NCBI GenBank assembly: GCA_003427395.1
Contig: BFEA01000381.1
Coordinates: forward strand, 545,995 to 598,065
Origin: Chara braunii
Lineage: Eukaryota > Streptophyta > Charophyceae > Charales > Characeae
Length of the DNA stretch: 52,071 nucleotides
Direction of reading: 5' to 3'
The notes under the pieces were generated by a model. That model was not told where the DNA came from. It was given only the letters and a program-made list of their open reading frames with translations, and ran no database searches. The stretch's first letter is position 1. Each line of letters begins with the position of its first letter. Shown in pieces: positions 9,612 to 20,344 of this stretch. A program made the translations under genes and the position numbers.

Positions 9612-10522
9612 ATGGCAGCCGCCGAGCCGCCTCCACCGGTTCTGCAACAGGAAAAACAATGCATCCGAGACATCCTCTCACAGTCATTGTGCTATCTGGA
9701 TGGTATTCTCCCACCTTGCTTGGTTCCTTCCAAAGTGGAAGATGGAGATGATTAAATGATAGTGATTACCAATCAGGATATATATAAGATCTTGGCTGAA
9801 TGGCTTAGAGAGCATGCCATCACTATCTTTTTTGGTGACGGTTCCACATCGATTCCAACGGATGTTAAGAAACGACTGGTTCGAATCTACGAAAATGGTT
9901 GGGCTTCGTCGAGTCAATTGTCTTCCTCCTCGATGAGAATTTTTTTCCATCAAGAAGGTCTGAACCTAGTCTCATACGTGGCCCCTAGCAAAGAAGTGGT
10001 TGACTGGGTTTTGTGTGTTGCCAATACTAAGATTGAATTAGATAACGTGCAATCCTCATTCTCCTTCAAGCCATGGATGACCGAATATGAGTTATGGGAA
10101 TGGAGGGAGGTTGCTCGACACTGATTCTTTTAGACTTGATGCCAGCAAGTACCCATGGGAGTACTCTCCTACTCCTTGGAGCGATTCGGGATGCCTATGG
10201 CTGCGATCTATTAAAGAAATACCCAACGTTTAATGACAAACTATACCCGACATTGATCAACAGCAGGTTCGATCTCGAATCAAGCACTAGGTTGCGGTAT
10301 AAGAAGTATTTAATTGTTGATTTGAGAGATGATGGGTATGTGCAACTTGAAGTCGTCTGCGCAGACACCGCTTGGTGTCCCCTGTGCAGAAAACAGTTTT
10401 ATAGCCAATATGACAAAGACTGCCTCTCGCGTAGTAAGAACTCGTTTGCTAAGGCTGTTAAATCGAAAGAGAGCGGAAAACCTGACACATGTTTTTCGTT
10501 AAAAGAGGACATTATATTTTAA
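9612..10522 (+). pseudogene. Retroelement ORF1/gag-like protein
   Basis: An ATG in good context (aaaaATGG, 9612) opens MAAAEPPPPVLQQEK. A single in-frame TAA at 9753 is followed in the same frame by AEWLREHAITIFFGDG, VKKRLVRIYENGW, NLVSYVAPSKEVVDW and FKPWMTEYELWEWRE. After a frameshift near 10120 the second frame gives INSRFDLESSTRLRYKKYL, VQLEVVCADTAWCPLC and a further Cys (CX2C...C). I recognise the FKPWMT block plus a terminal Cys cluster as the layout of ORF1-type, nucleic-acid-binding proteins of charophyte/plant LINE-like elements; this rests on memory and was not searched. No reverse transcriptase follows. The protein would bind element RNA. Two breaks make it a pseudogene. It is followed by an AT-rich satellite. 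Confidence 0.45.
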
Positions 10523-10589
10523 ATTGGTACTCAAAAATTTTTTTTTTCATGTTAAAATCATCATATTTTGGATTTGAATGAAACTTAGG

Positions 10590-11330
10590 ATACGAGTAGT
10601 GAGCTCGAAGAATGCAATTGACAAACCAAAAATTGAAATTGAAGTGAAGATTCAAGACAATCACATACTGAACATGATGGTTTGAGCGTGCATTCCATTT
10701 CACTTCCATAAATTTTATAATTTAAAAATCGTAATTGACATGGAGTTGTTTGAAATTGAAACTCAAGAATATAGTTCATGGAATGAGACACTGAACAACA
10801 ATTATGTTGAACTCTCGATTTCATTACACCTTGATCAATTTTGTGTGAGTATTGAACCGGACATGTTTACATTGCATTGTGACTTGCATGAATTGGAACT
10901 CAATCGAAGAGTCAAGACAATCACACGATAAATAAGATGGTCTAAGTAAGGATTCCGTCGCACTTCGATAATTTATGTAACTTAAAAGACGTAACTGACA
11001 TGTCACTGTTATACATTGAAATTCAAGAAAACGGTGAATGCAATGACACACTAAACGAAAAGGTTCTGAATGAACTTTGCGTTTCATCACACTTCGATTA
11101 ATTTTGTATATCAGTGAGCACTGAGTCAGACGTATTTTACATGGCATTGTGATTAACAGAAATTGGAAGTGAATCAAAAATTCAATGCAATCACACGGTA
11201 AACGAGATGGTTTAAGTATGGATTCCGCCGCAGTTCGACAAACAATGTATCTTAAAAGACATAACTGACATGTCATTACCATAAACTGAAAGTCAAGTAA
11301 GTACTATAGATTTCGTCGCACTTCGAGAAA
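10590..11330. repeat. AT-rich satellite, period about 261-269 bp with half-unit similarity
   Basis: Blocks beginning attccrtykcacttcca/ga occur at about 10691, 10952 and 11221 and decay near 11305. Within each period a second, more diverged half-unit can be aligned (compare cacactaaacgaaaaggtt at 11049 with cacggtaaacgagatggtt at 11194). Conserved pieces are aaaagacgtaactgacatg and aattggaactcaatc. Frames across it are incidental. Confidence 0.7.
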
Positions 11331-12349
11331 TACAGTAATCATAAAAAAAATAATGTTTTATCAATTGAAGGAATTGCACAACGAAGTTCGGATTGTGAAA
11401 ATAATATGAAGGTATCACATTAAGTTTATTTAAAAGTTGAAAATTGTATGCACACGTGCGAGAAATTGTAAACATAAAATCGAACTACGTCTAAATTAAG
11501 TGCTACGAATCAACTCAAGATTGAACTACATCTAAATTAAATGTTACGAGCCACTGTAATACAAATTTTCAAAAACCATAAAGTCATCATTTACAAAAGC
11601 ATCTACAAGCGTCTCCACGTCCCATGGGAACCAAACCCGTATAAGGCATTCATTGACGATTTGAAAACAAGAGTTTGTGGTTGTCCCTTCATCGCCAAGT
11701 TCGAGAACACCAAAATGTATTTCATCCTTACAAACCTACCCTCACCTGCCAAAGACTTATCGATAGCGTCACACACAACATGTCACTTACTCTACCTCCT
11801 GACACTTGTCAACCTTATCAATTTGACTGGCAATCAACAAATCGGACAATCCATTTTCGTAGAGAAGATGCAGATCGTCCATATTGTGACCATTGATTCT
11901 AAGCGCGTAGCAAGAAACAAGTACCACAACGTCTACCAAAGTGCGTTTTTGGTTCGAACATGCTACACAACACTCTGCATTGGTCGGAACCGGCCAAAGA
12001 CAATCGCACGCAACATTATGACACATCATGTGGCCGTAATCCGACACCATGCAGCGGATATAGTTCCAAAAACGGATTGTAGGATGCATAGTCCAACAAC
12101 TCTGGTTTCAAGTCCACAGACCACGCGTGAGGTGACCTCGTCACGTTCTCTAGGCGAAGGTAAAACCATTTATTATCTTGTTTTCTGCATGTGGCGCGCC
12201 GGGACGCAAGTTGCCTGGCGCCGATGGCATAATAAGGTACTTTGATTAGGCTTTACCAATCCATCATGAAAGCAAATTTGTACTCCTTATGGCATTGACA
12301 TTTCCTCATCAGAATGACTCTAACCCATTCTGCCTCGGACCCTATGTGA
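11331..12349. other. Unassigned region with a Cys-rich minus-strand frame
   Basis: Plus frame 11541-12245 (234 codons) and minus frame 12089-11787 (100 codons) overlap. The minus frame is the more protein-like: it holds CMVSDYGHMMCHNVACDC and CCVACSNQKRTLVDV, a Cys/His-rich stretch of zinc-binding style. It could be a transposon protein fragment. I cannot name the family. Confidence 0.3.
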
Positions 12350-12512
12350 CCATTCGAACGTGGTGAGCGCGTTCACGTTCAAAAGTGAGCGTTCAAATGG
12401 TAGGGAACGTGTTCAAACATGCTACGCGCCACGTGGCACAAATTTTTTGAACGCAACCTGCCCATCGGCATATGCGCATGGCGGACTACGGGTGGGGGAT
12501 TTCGTTCTTCAA

Positions 12513-12534
12513 AAAAAAAAAAAAAAAAAAAAAA
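12513..12534. repeat. Poly(A) run
   Basis: Run of 22 A directly before the first partial TIR-element core. Confidence 0.9.
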
Positions 12535-12535
12535 G

Positions 12536-12784
12536 TGTGGCAGTGTATATTTCCATGTTCTAGCGGTAGATCCATTCGATTTTGCTCATCTACTCGATGG
12601 AAGTACCATGAGGCAGGCGGCGCGATTAGAGACTTACCTTTTTTTTTTTTCTCTCTCTTACAAAAAAAAAAAAAAAAAGTATGAAAGTGTTTATTTCCAT
12701 GTTCTAGCAGTAGATCCATTCGATTTTGCTCATCTAATCGATGAAAGTACCATGAGGCGAGTTGCGCGATTAGAGACTAACCTT
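12536..12784. repeat. Two tandem units (about 145 bp) related to the 122-bp TIR-element core
   Basis: Both units read tatttccatgttctagc(g/a)g, tagatccattcgattttgctc and gcgcgattagagact. They match the core of the 5777 and 42265 elements but their GGGCCTCGC end is eroded. Each unit is preceded by a poly(A) run (12513, 12662). Confidence 0.65.

Positions 12785-12865
<81 letters not shown>
12785..12865. repeat. (CT)n microsatellite
   Basis: About 36 CT dinucleotides ending in CTGTCTCG. Confidence 0.95.
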
Positions 12866-12870
<5 letters not shown>

Positions 12871-12937
12871 GTCCTTTGGTATTGAAACCTGTAACCTTCG
12901 TTCTATTGAGTGTCTGCGACTTTATGTCCACGCTGGC

Positions 12938-13182
12938 NNNNNNNNNNNNNNNNNNNNNNNNNNNNNNNNNNNNNNNNNNNNNNNNNNNNNNNNNNNNNNN
13001 NNNNNNNNNNNNNNNNNNNNNNNNNNNNNNNNNNNNNNNNNNNNNNNNNNNNNNNNNNNNNNNNNNNNNNNNNNNNNNNNNNNNNNNNNNNNNNNNNNNN
13101 NNNNNNNNNNNNNNNNNNNNNNNNNNNNNNNNNNNNNNNNNNNNNNNNNNNNNNNNNNNNNNNNNNNNNNNNNNNNNNNNNN
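12938..13182. other. Assembly gap (245 N)
   Basis: Run of N; its right side resumes inside a TC array. Translations across it are meaningless. Confidence 0.98.
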
Positions 13183-13245
<63 letters not shown>

Positions 13246-13250
13246 TACAC

Positions 13251-13310
<60 letters not shown>
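13183..13310. repeat. Compound (TC)n(AC)n microsatellite
   Basis: TC repeat to about 13242, then AC/CA repeat with one AAAC interruption to 13310, next to the gap. Confidence 0.95.
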
Positions 13311-13312
<2 letters not shown>

Positions 13313-13455
13313 GCGCGGAGCCCCCAACCCACACCCCTGCGTCAAAAATACCCTGCGCAAACGCGTCGGACGCGTTTACTCGCGTTTAGTGAACGCGCGT
13401 TCAACGTGTTGAAAAACTGAACGTGAAACGCGCGTTCAATGAACGCGCGGTAACA

Positions 13456-14487
13456 CAATTCGGACCTAGCATCGAGAGGTTTGTCCAAGAAGGGGACGAC
13501 ACTCATCCATGGGTTGTTTTCGAACTCCGTTGTCATTGGCCCGATAATTTCTATATAGCCACCCGCACCACACAATCCACATGCACAAGGGCGAATGAGA
13601 TACGAATAATCATGTCAATTGGTCATTACTTTTGTCACACTGACATGCAAACACAATTGACAATGAATTCTTAAAAAAGTATGAAAATCGTCTTCACGAT
13701 TAACTTAACTTCCAAAATTGCTTAACCAACCATCTTACAAAAATCAACCCTAAACCCCAGACAAAGTCCTAAACCTTCTCGTACCACATAATCTTGGCAA
13801 ATCATTAAGTTCAACAATAATATGCTCCCTTCCAAATTCTCATCCGAACAGTCATTTTGAAAATTCATACTCGCTCTTCTATTAAGGGGACGAGCAAGAC
13901 CTGTGACGTGCACTCGTCACTTTTGTCCCCTGCATTGACACCTCTTTCAACAGATGGACTTAGATCTTGAAGTGCAGCTTCAACATTCAGTCGAACATTA
14001 GAAGGAATCACAAGTCCAGTCGGTCTCTCCCAACCAAAAGCGATTGAGTCGTCATGCTGCCATTGTGTCTGGTAAGTCATTTTCCATTTTTTCTCTCATG
14101 CGTTATCATACAGTTTTTCGAGCGACTTTGCTCTCCTACTCGGCACCCAGTATTCCACTAGTACGTTATTATAATTCCAAGAATTTTTTTCACTATCCAC
14201 CTGAGAAAAAACTGTCCCCCCAGATAGGCATGCTGCTGGACAGATCGTCGTTGAAGCGGCGAAGGATAAAAAAAATGTCAGTCAATATGCACGAGGGGGT
14301 TGAAACTGGTCTTCAGGCAATCTTTTCTTCATCAAACAAACAGGGGTTCCTTGTCATCAATGTTTGCACTATCAAGAGAAGGTTGTTGATCGCTTTCGAG
14401 TAGACATGGTCTTGGCAAAAAACTTTCCAGAGGTTATGAGGATAATCAGTTGACGATGATTTTGTCGCCATATTTGATACCCTTTTC
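13456..14487. other. No gene recognised
   Basis: A 71-codon minus frame (14080-13865) lies downstream of the DUF7869-like pseudogene and could be its eroded 3' part. I found no motif to confirm that. Confidence 0.4.
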
Positions 14488-15560
14488 TTAGTAACACAAA
14501 GTTTTTTCTCTCCTACTCACCTCATGGTCATTGTAAGTGTACCACGTTGACCGCCTGCTCTCCAGCAACTTGTGGAATCGAATAACATTATTTTTTCCAT
14601 TATAATAGTTCTTTCGAATAAGACGTTGCACAGGAGGTGGGTCAAATGACCACGAAGGACCTGCGTAGCTTTCATCGCGGTTTTGATTTAACCAATAAAT
14701 CGGACCTTCCTCGGGCAACCAGTTGTCGTCATCGCAAAACTCCTTGTTCACTATGCCCGAATTATTTCCTACCATAAAAAATTTAAGCAAATGCGGTTTC
14801 AAAATATTAATAATGTTCGACGCAACGCATGGGTCTACTATACTTATCCAATTTGCTAATATATCTAGGAAAATACATTTGGGAGATTTTTTGTCGGATT
14901 GGTCTATGAGCTCACAAAACTCGTTCATAGCATAAATGTCTATGTCTTTTAATTTATTTGAGAAAACGCTGAAAGTAACGTCAATGTCTATATGGGTATG
15001 TCTCATCAGCATAAAACTTATTTCTACTTCTTTGAAAACTTTGAACTTAACCCAGAGTGCAACTAACGCACATATGTACTTTACAATGTTCTTGTTTTTC
15101 CGCCAACAATTATCTGCTTGAATGCGCAAAAACGATGGTAATGGCGTCCCCCTCGCTTGGATTTCGACGAGGGTTCTTATAAGACAAGTAACGATTGTGT
15201 TCGAATCGTGTTTGAAATACGGAAACCACGTATAGACATAAATACAAGGGTTTCTACCAATTGCAATGACACCTGTCAGATGCTTCCTCATCATCATCTC
15301 GTGCCTAACGAGTAGTTCATCTCGCCAATATGGGGGATAATCGTCTTCTTATGATTCATGCCATCAATGATGAGACACAAACGCCCGTTCGGACGGACCA
15401 TCGAATCGGTCTTTGTTCGACTATAGTCCAATATGTATTCAACTTGCCGCCTTTGGTGGACTCTCATCTCCTCTCGAGCTCGTTCTCGATCTCGTGGAAG
15501 AGCAACAAATTATATATGTCTCTTAGTTCATGACAAACGACACACTTCGTGTATGTGTTC
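14488..15560 (-). pseudogene. DUF7869-type transposon-encoded protein
   Basis: A 269-codon frame at 15297-14488 encodes KHLTGVIAIGRNPCIYVY, then LRIQADNCWRKNKN, a hydrophobic strand and ISFMLMRHTHIDIDVTFS. The pattern D-N-C...(R/E)-N-K-N followed about 30-40 residues later by G/R-H-T-H-x-D-I-D is the signature of DUF7869, a domain I believe to be transposase-related (RNase-H-like fold) and common in plant and oomycete repeats. Upstream in a second frame (about 15480-15310) come YILDYSRTKTDSMVRPNGR and LCLIIDGMNHKKTIIPHIGE, the usual preceding segment. Farther up is a Cys pair (CVVCHELRD, about 15545-15520). Two or more frameshifts separate these pieces, so it is not functional. No terminal repeats were identified. 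Confidence 0.65.
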
Positions 15561-16682
15561 GAGTGTGCGTGTGAAACGTGATAAAAGTGTTTCTGTCACA
15601 TTTTATAAAAGTTTGACTCAGACACAACTTCGAGGTCAACAACCATAAGGTTTTATTTAATGAACTCATAAATTGAACGCTTCGTAAAAGTAGTTGACAG
15701 TCAAAGTTTCGGTCAGTAAACCCCATCTTGATGAGTCACCTCATTCGGCATGCTATCCGCATGACAGTCTATGAATGTTTTCGTGTTGGCAAGTATGACG
15801 ATCGTCTTATCTTTTGGTTGTTGTCTACCCATGAGCCTTTGATAGCAACACACAATGTCACTGTCCAATCGCTTTTTGTAGCTATAAAACATATTATGAG
15901 AGACACTGAGAACATTGCAGTAGGCCTTGACTCACATGTAACGTTCTTACTCTATATGACGGACACCTTTCTGTCCACCTTCATTCAAAGTGAAATTCTT
16001 AAGACTTTTCATCCACCACTCCGCTTGCTCTTTATGACTCTTACTGTTTAATCCTTATCTAATCTTTCGGACTCCCTCCGGCGACACGTTGTAACAACAA
16101 CGAGCCTTGCAACATGTTATGCCACGTACCATGAGCAATTTTTTTTCGGACAGCATGTCTTCTGCTCTTTTGTATTACTCTATCTTCCTGGCATTCCCAT
16201 TAACCATTTTATACGGTCTTCTCTCCCCTGGCAGAGGTGCAGACAAAATTTGTACTATTGCTATTTTTTCTTATCGCTTCATCCAAACACTTCCAACACA
16301 GACTAGCTTTGGACAGGAATCGCATCATGAGATCGTACTTACGTTGGACTCGTCCCTGTCGTGGACAGTTCCTCCGAAGAATAGTCGTTGTGCAGTGGAC
16401 CTCTGGTTAGCCTGTGAGACCAGCCCCTTGGCCTTTTCTAAGAGGCTTGTGTTGTATTCGGGGTAGTCGAGTGCAGGGCGGTACCTTTGTCGGTATCAGT
16501 CTGCTGGGGTATATCCCGGCCAGAGTTTATACTTGGGATCAATGACATTCTACATTCGCACAATTTGGAGTACGTGCATTGGAGTCTTGTGATGGGAGTT
16601 GCGCTATGTTATCTTGCTCCATCTTCACCCTCCATCTCCATCTCTATCTCAAGCGGAGCACCACACCTGGTGGGTCCGCCAC
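15561..16682. other. Unassigned; could include a long terminal repeat
   Basis: Plus frames at 15728-16051 and 16107-16466 are open but carry no motif I recognise. The segment ends in CCGCCACA immediately before a candidate tRNA primer-binding site (16684), so its right part may be an LTR. No matching second LTR is visible. Confidence 0.3.
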
Positions 16683-16683
16683 A

Positions 16684-16698
16684 TTGGTATTAGAGCGT
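16684..16698 (+). promoter_or_regulatory. Candidate retrotransposon primer-binding site
   Basis: The sequence TTGGTATTAGAGCGT differs by one base from the initiator tRNA-Met-complementary site (TGGTATCAGAGC) common in plant LTR retrotransposons. It follows an LTR-like CA end. Downstream (16866-16920) a plus frame gives CHHCGRKF, a possible zinc-knuckle remnant. Without a paired LTR this stays a candidate. Confidence 0.35.
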
Positions 16699-17099
16699 GA
16701 TTGATCCTTGATCCCGCCCACCCACCCTGGTGATCCTACTGTCCTGTAGTGGACGACGCTATACTTTCCCCTTTGGAAAACTGTTGAAGACCCACCCACC
16801 ATTAATACGGGCGCAACAGAGCCGCAGCGGACGAAAAGGAAGCAGCATCTCGCAGGTGCAAAGACGGTCGACTGCCATCATTGCGGGCGGAAGTTTCAGC
16901 TGCCGAGCATTTTGTTTGTCTGCATGTGCAAAAGGGTTGAAGCACTTTCCGTTTTCAAGATGTGTCAGTCCCCTTGTCGGCGTCGTCGGATTTCGCTAGC
17001 GGGAAAATTTTGTGTAAGGGCAATCACGCATTTTGCGACAGACAGGGTTTGAACCCGGATAGGCGGCAGGGGAAGACGGTATGGGGTGGCGTGATAACC
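16699..17099. other. No gene recognised
   Basis: A 89-codon plus frame (16730-16999) follows the candidate primer-binding site and may be an eroded gag start. Nothing else stands out. Confidence 0.35.
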
Positions 17100-17104
17100 A
17101 CTAT

Positions 17105-17500
17105 ACCAAGTGGCGTGGGTGGTCGGAATTGATGGAAATGAACTATTTCCCCTCCCCTCTTCCCCACTCCGCCCCCCCCCACGTTTCGGCGGAGTTGAAG
17201 GCCAGGTTTCGACAGAGGTAGGATGAATTGTGGATACAAGTGAACTATTTCCCGCCTCCCCCCGCCCCACGACGTTTCAGTGGAGTTGAAGGCCAAGTTT
17301 CGGTAGGGGTGGGATGAGTTGCGGACGGAAGTGAACTGTATGCTCCACCCCCCCCCCCCCCCCCGCACGTTTCAGTGGTGGTGAAGGTCAGGTTACGGCG
17401 AGGGTAGGATGAGCTGTGGGAGCAATTCTCCGGGTTTGAGTATTGAACCAACTGAACCCTCTCCCTCCCCCCCCTTCCCCGCGTAGCAACGGAGCTCAAG
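17105..17500. repeat. Tandem repeat of about 97-120 bp with long poly(C) tracts
   Basis: Four diverged units share gtttc(a/g)g(t/c)gg.g, gaaggc(c)a(g/a)gtt, gggtaggatga and gtgaactatttcc. Each is introduced by a C-rich block, the longest being an uninterrupted run of about 17 C (17348-17364). On the minus strand these are G-runs able to form quadruplexes. Confidence 0.7.
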
Positions 17501-17844
17501 GTTGTGTCGAGTCGGGGTTAGGGTGAGTTTCCGGCCCCAACGACCGTGACATGGCAGGCATAGGCGCGGCGCCACAGGAGGGCTGCGCGGCTCCTGGGGA
17601 CTTTGGTGAGCTGGCCAGTTGGCCGGTCCTCTTCACGGCTTGAAGACCCGCCCTGATCAGGGGGCTGCTCTACACTGGTGAGGGTCTGCTCACACAACAC
17701 ACCGTGCATCTGCAGTACCACCGCTAGGGGTTGAACAACATCTCTGACCCCTCCCTCCTCCAGCTGGTTTGCTGCAGCGAAGGCCAAGACCCTCTTGGTC
17801 TTGGTATACCTTGTGCCCTTGGAGACACCAAGGGCTTGGTATCA
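17501..17844. other. No gene recognised; short hairpins
   Basis: GC-rich stretch with a near-palindrome around accaagggcttggt/ggtcttggtatacc (17787-17842). No coding evidence. Confidence 0.4.
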
Positions 17845-18292
17845 CCTTCCTCTTCCCTCTCTCTACTAATCCACTTTCCCTACCTCTTCTCTCTTCTCTT
17901 ACTCACCCCGTTTACTTCTTGCTCATCTACCTCACTCACTCCTCTGTAATCACTGTCACTAATCATAACCCTCTCCCCACCATTCTGAACTTTCTCCTTC
18001 TCTCCTTCTCATTTCACTCCTCAACCCCTTCTGCCCCCCCCACCTTCCACTGCCTTTTCCCCCTCCCCTTTCTACTTTTTCCACCCCACCTTCTCTTCCA
18101 CTACTCTTCCTCTCACAACTCCGGTCCCCCACATACTTATCACTTTCCTTTCTTCCCTTTCTCTACCTTATGTTTCTTCTCTCTTTCCATCTCTTCTTTC
18201 TCTTCTTTCCCCCAACCATTCTATTTTGTTTCTTTCTTCCCTTATCCCTTTTTTCTGTACTCTTCACACAATCTTGTGAATTATTTAGGTAG
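17845..18292 (+). repeat. Polypyrimidine tract (about 450 bp)
   Basis: About 85% C+T on the plus strand. The long plus frame through it (17769-18320) is a by-product of composition: Pro, Ser, Leu and Phe only. Confidence 0.75.
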
Positions 18293-18452
18293 ATCTTTAA
18301 GTTGCTCTTGTGTGAAGTGATCTCTTAGTCATTCCCCCTTGCTCTTCGTGGTGTAGTTAGTTCATTTCTTGCTCTCTTTAAGATGCTATCTCTTTCCTTG
18401 CTTACCTTGGTGTACATAATATTGCTCCTCTCTTTTCTCAGCGATGCACTCT

Positions 18453-18605
18453 TGCTCCTCTACGGAGGCGAAGTGCTGCTGAAAAGTTTTGATGCGTCCG
18501 TAGATTTTTCCACTCTTTTACTTCGTTTCCTCGTTCTTATTTGGTTCTGATTTTTCAAGGGCATATTATGCTCCTCGACGGAGGCGAAGTGCTGCCGAAA
18601 TTTTC
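18453..18605. repeat. Direct duplication of a 30-bp motif
   Basis: tgctcctc(t/g)acggaggcg followed by aagtgctgc(t/c)gaaa occurs at 18453-18484 and 18569-18600, 116 bp apart. Confidence 0.7.
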
Positions 18606-18744
18606 TGAATTTCCTAGCCCTTTTATCTTTCTTACCTCTCCCATCACCCCTTCTCCCCACTTCCCCTTCCCATTCGGGCACCCTGGACCCGAACCACCTG
18701 TCCCCCTTTGACGGCGCCCGTGCTAGACTCGCTAGTGCCGCCTG

Positions 18745-19122
18745 GTGCTTTCTAATGCAGACCCCCCCTACTCTCTCCTCTCACGTGGGCCTCCTCTGAC
18801 CCCCTCCGGTCTGGTGCGTCACCTCCCCATGGTCGGCGGCGTGTCACAAGCCGCCGATGAGGCGACGACCTCGACACCGGGCTCCTCACCCGTGCCGTCG
18901 GACCAGGGCCATCAGCCCCAGGGGGATCTGCACACCCTCCTCAACTCCTTTCTCGCGCCCATCTATGTGCAACTGGCGACCCTTGCACGCTTACAAGCGC
19001 AGGTGGCAACTCTTGTTGTTGGCATGCGGCAACTCCACGACGCTGCTCGTCCTTCCTCTCCTAACCCTCCTTCTTCTCCTGGCTCAGTCCGGGTCCCCTG
19101 TCCTCCGAAGTGGTGGTCATGA
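18745..19122 (+). CDS. Hypothetical protein, possible ORF1 remnant
   Basis: A 125-codon frame whose middle encodes HTLLNSFLAPIYVQLATLAR and LQAQVATLVVGMRQLHDAA, a heptad-like amphipathic helix with low-complexity Pro/Ser flanks. LINE ORF1 proteins often begin this way, but no second domain supports it. Another frame (18857-19375) overlaps. Coding is plausible; function is unknown. Confidence 0.3.
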   Translation: MLSNADPPYSLLSRGPPLTPSGLVRHLPMVGGVSQAADEATTSTPGSSPVPSDQGHQPQGDLHTLLNSFLAPIYVQLATLARLQAQVATLVVGMRQLHDAARPSSPNPPSSPGSVRVPCPPKWWS

Positions 19123-19479
19123 TGGAGCTTCCTCCTCTCCTGCCCCCGACTTTACCATCCTGGTAACCGTCCATGCTCCTAGCAAGACGACCGCCACAGG
19201 CCAAGGCTCTCAGCACTATACGGGTGTGCCCGCCCAGACTCCGGTCAGTACGGCCATGGGACCACAACCCTCTACCACGGTCTCAGCTTTTCCAAGTGCC
19301 TCGCTTCTCCCTCCCCTTCACACGACCGCAGCGCCACCTGGCAAAGGGAGGTCATCAGCCAAAGATTCATGTTGAAGATGAAAGCGTAAGGAGTAACCTT
19401 TGCAGGAAAAAGATGCACGATTTGAGAGGCATTGTCGATTTAAGTCACAGGAAAGCTTCTAGGTCCAGAAGTTACGTTC

Positions 19480-19625
19480 CTGAGGAGGAGGAGAGGGAGG
19501 AGGAAGAGGAAGAGGAGGAGCAAGAGGAGGAGGAGGAGGAGGAGGAGGAGGAGGAGTGGGAAATGAAAGGGGATGAAGAGGATGGGGAAGAAGTGCGTGA
19601 CGAGGAAGAAGAAGAAAAAGTGGCT
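19480..19625 (+). repeat. Purine-rich (GAG/GAA)n trinucleotide tract
   Basis: Imperfect GAG/GAA repeats. The poly-Glu frame through it (19173-19724) follows from the repeat and is not good evidence for a gene. Confidence 0.8.
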
Positions 19626-20344
19626 AATGTTAAAAACAAATGTTTCCCACATAAGAAGACCTTGGAACTGGAAAGGTGTCAGAGACTCTCAGGAGACGCT
19701 CACAAATACTCTCATTTGCGATAGGTACAAAAATTGGGCCACGTGGAAAACAAAGTCACTCTCAAACAAGTGAGGGACCAAGTGGCAGGCTCATGGACCC
19801 ACGTGGAGCCGAAAGGGGTGGAAAACGAGAAGGGATCATGCCATTACAAGGAGGGAGAATAATTAGGGGTGGATGGGAATTTCACAATTGTGATCAACTG
19901 TGCTTGGCTCCAGAAATGACACGCTACAGTAATCGACGGGTATCTGGGCAAGTCTGTAATGGGAGAAAATGAAAAGATTTGCAGCGGCATTAGTGGATTG
20001 GTGTGGCGCTGATCAATTGGAGATGAAAAGGCGGATTCAATTTGATGACCATGTGCCTGCCCATGGTGGCAGACACTTAGGAAAGGGCAAGTTATTTCTC
20101 AGGGGTTTTGATACACTGGGTGGCCAAGCTGGCACTGATGCACAGTCACAGAGGGTACAATGGAGGACGTGGAAGAAGAACCCAAACAAAGACATCATGG
20201 ACAAGTTGAGTTTCTCAATAAGGTATAGTTTCCTAATGTTGTGCAAGACATGTCATATGAAGAAGCAATGGAAGGTGGTGGTGCCCATGCACACTGCGAG
20301 CAACCCCCAACTCCATAATTAAAGCCAGTGACTTGCATATCTGA
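19626..20344. other. No gene recognised
   Basis: Frames of up to 117 codons are open on both strands without any motif I can name. Confidence 0.45.

Larger units (their letters stand above)
12359..13455. other. Segment bounded by clusters of GAACGCG/CGCGTTC motifs
   Basis: Left cluster 12354-12440 (gaacgtg, gcgcgttcacgttc, gagcgttc) and right cluster 13362-13452 (acgcgtcggacgcgt, gaacgcgcgttc, acgcgcgttcaatgaacgcg) carry the same short motif in both orientations. Between them lie homopolymers, a duplicated TIR-element core, CT/CA arrays and the N gap. The clusters could be subterminal repeats of a DNA transposon; terminal repeats are not evident. Confidence 0.3.

Noticed and set aside
12419-13420. 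333-codon frame across the N gap
   Set aside because: It is mostly translation of dinucleotide repeats and N; no biological signal.
17769-18320. 183-codon plus frame rich in Leu, Ser, Phe and Pro (membrane-protein look)
   Set aside because: Composition of a polypyrimidine tract; every frame is open there and there is no motif.
19173-19724. Poly-Glu acidic protein (chaperone-like or chromatin-like)
   Set aside because: The Glu run is a (GAG)n tract, and the flanks on both sides lack any domain.
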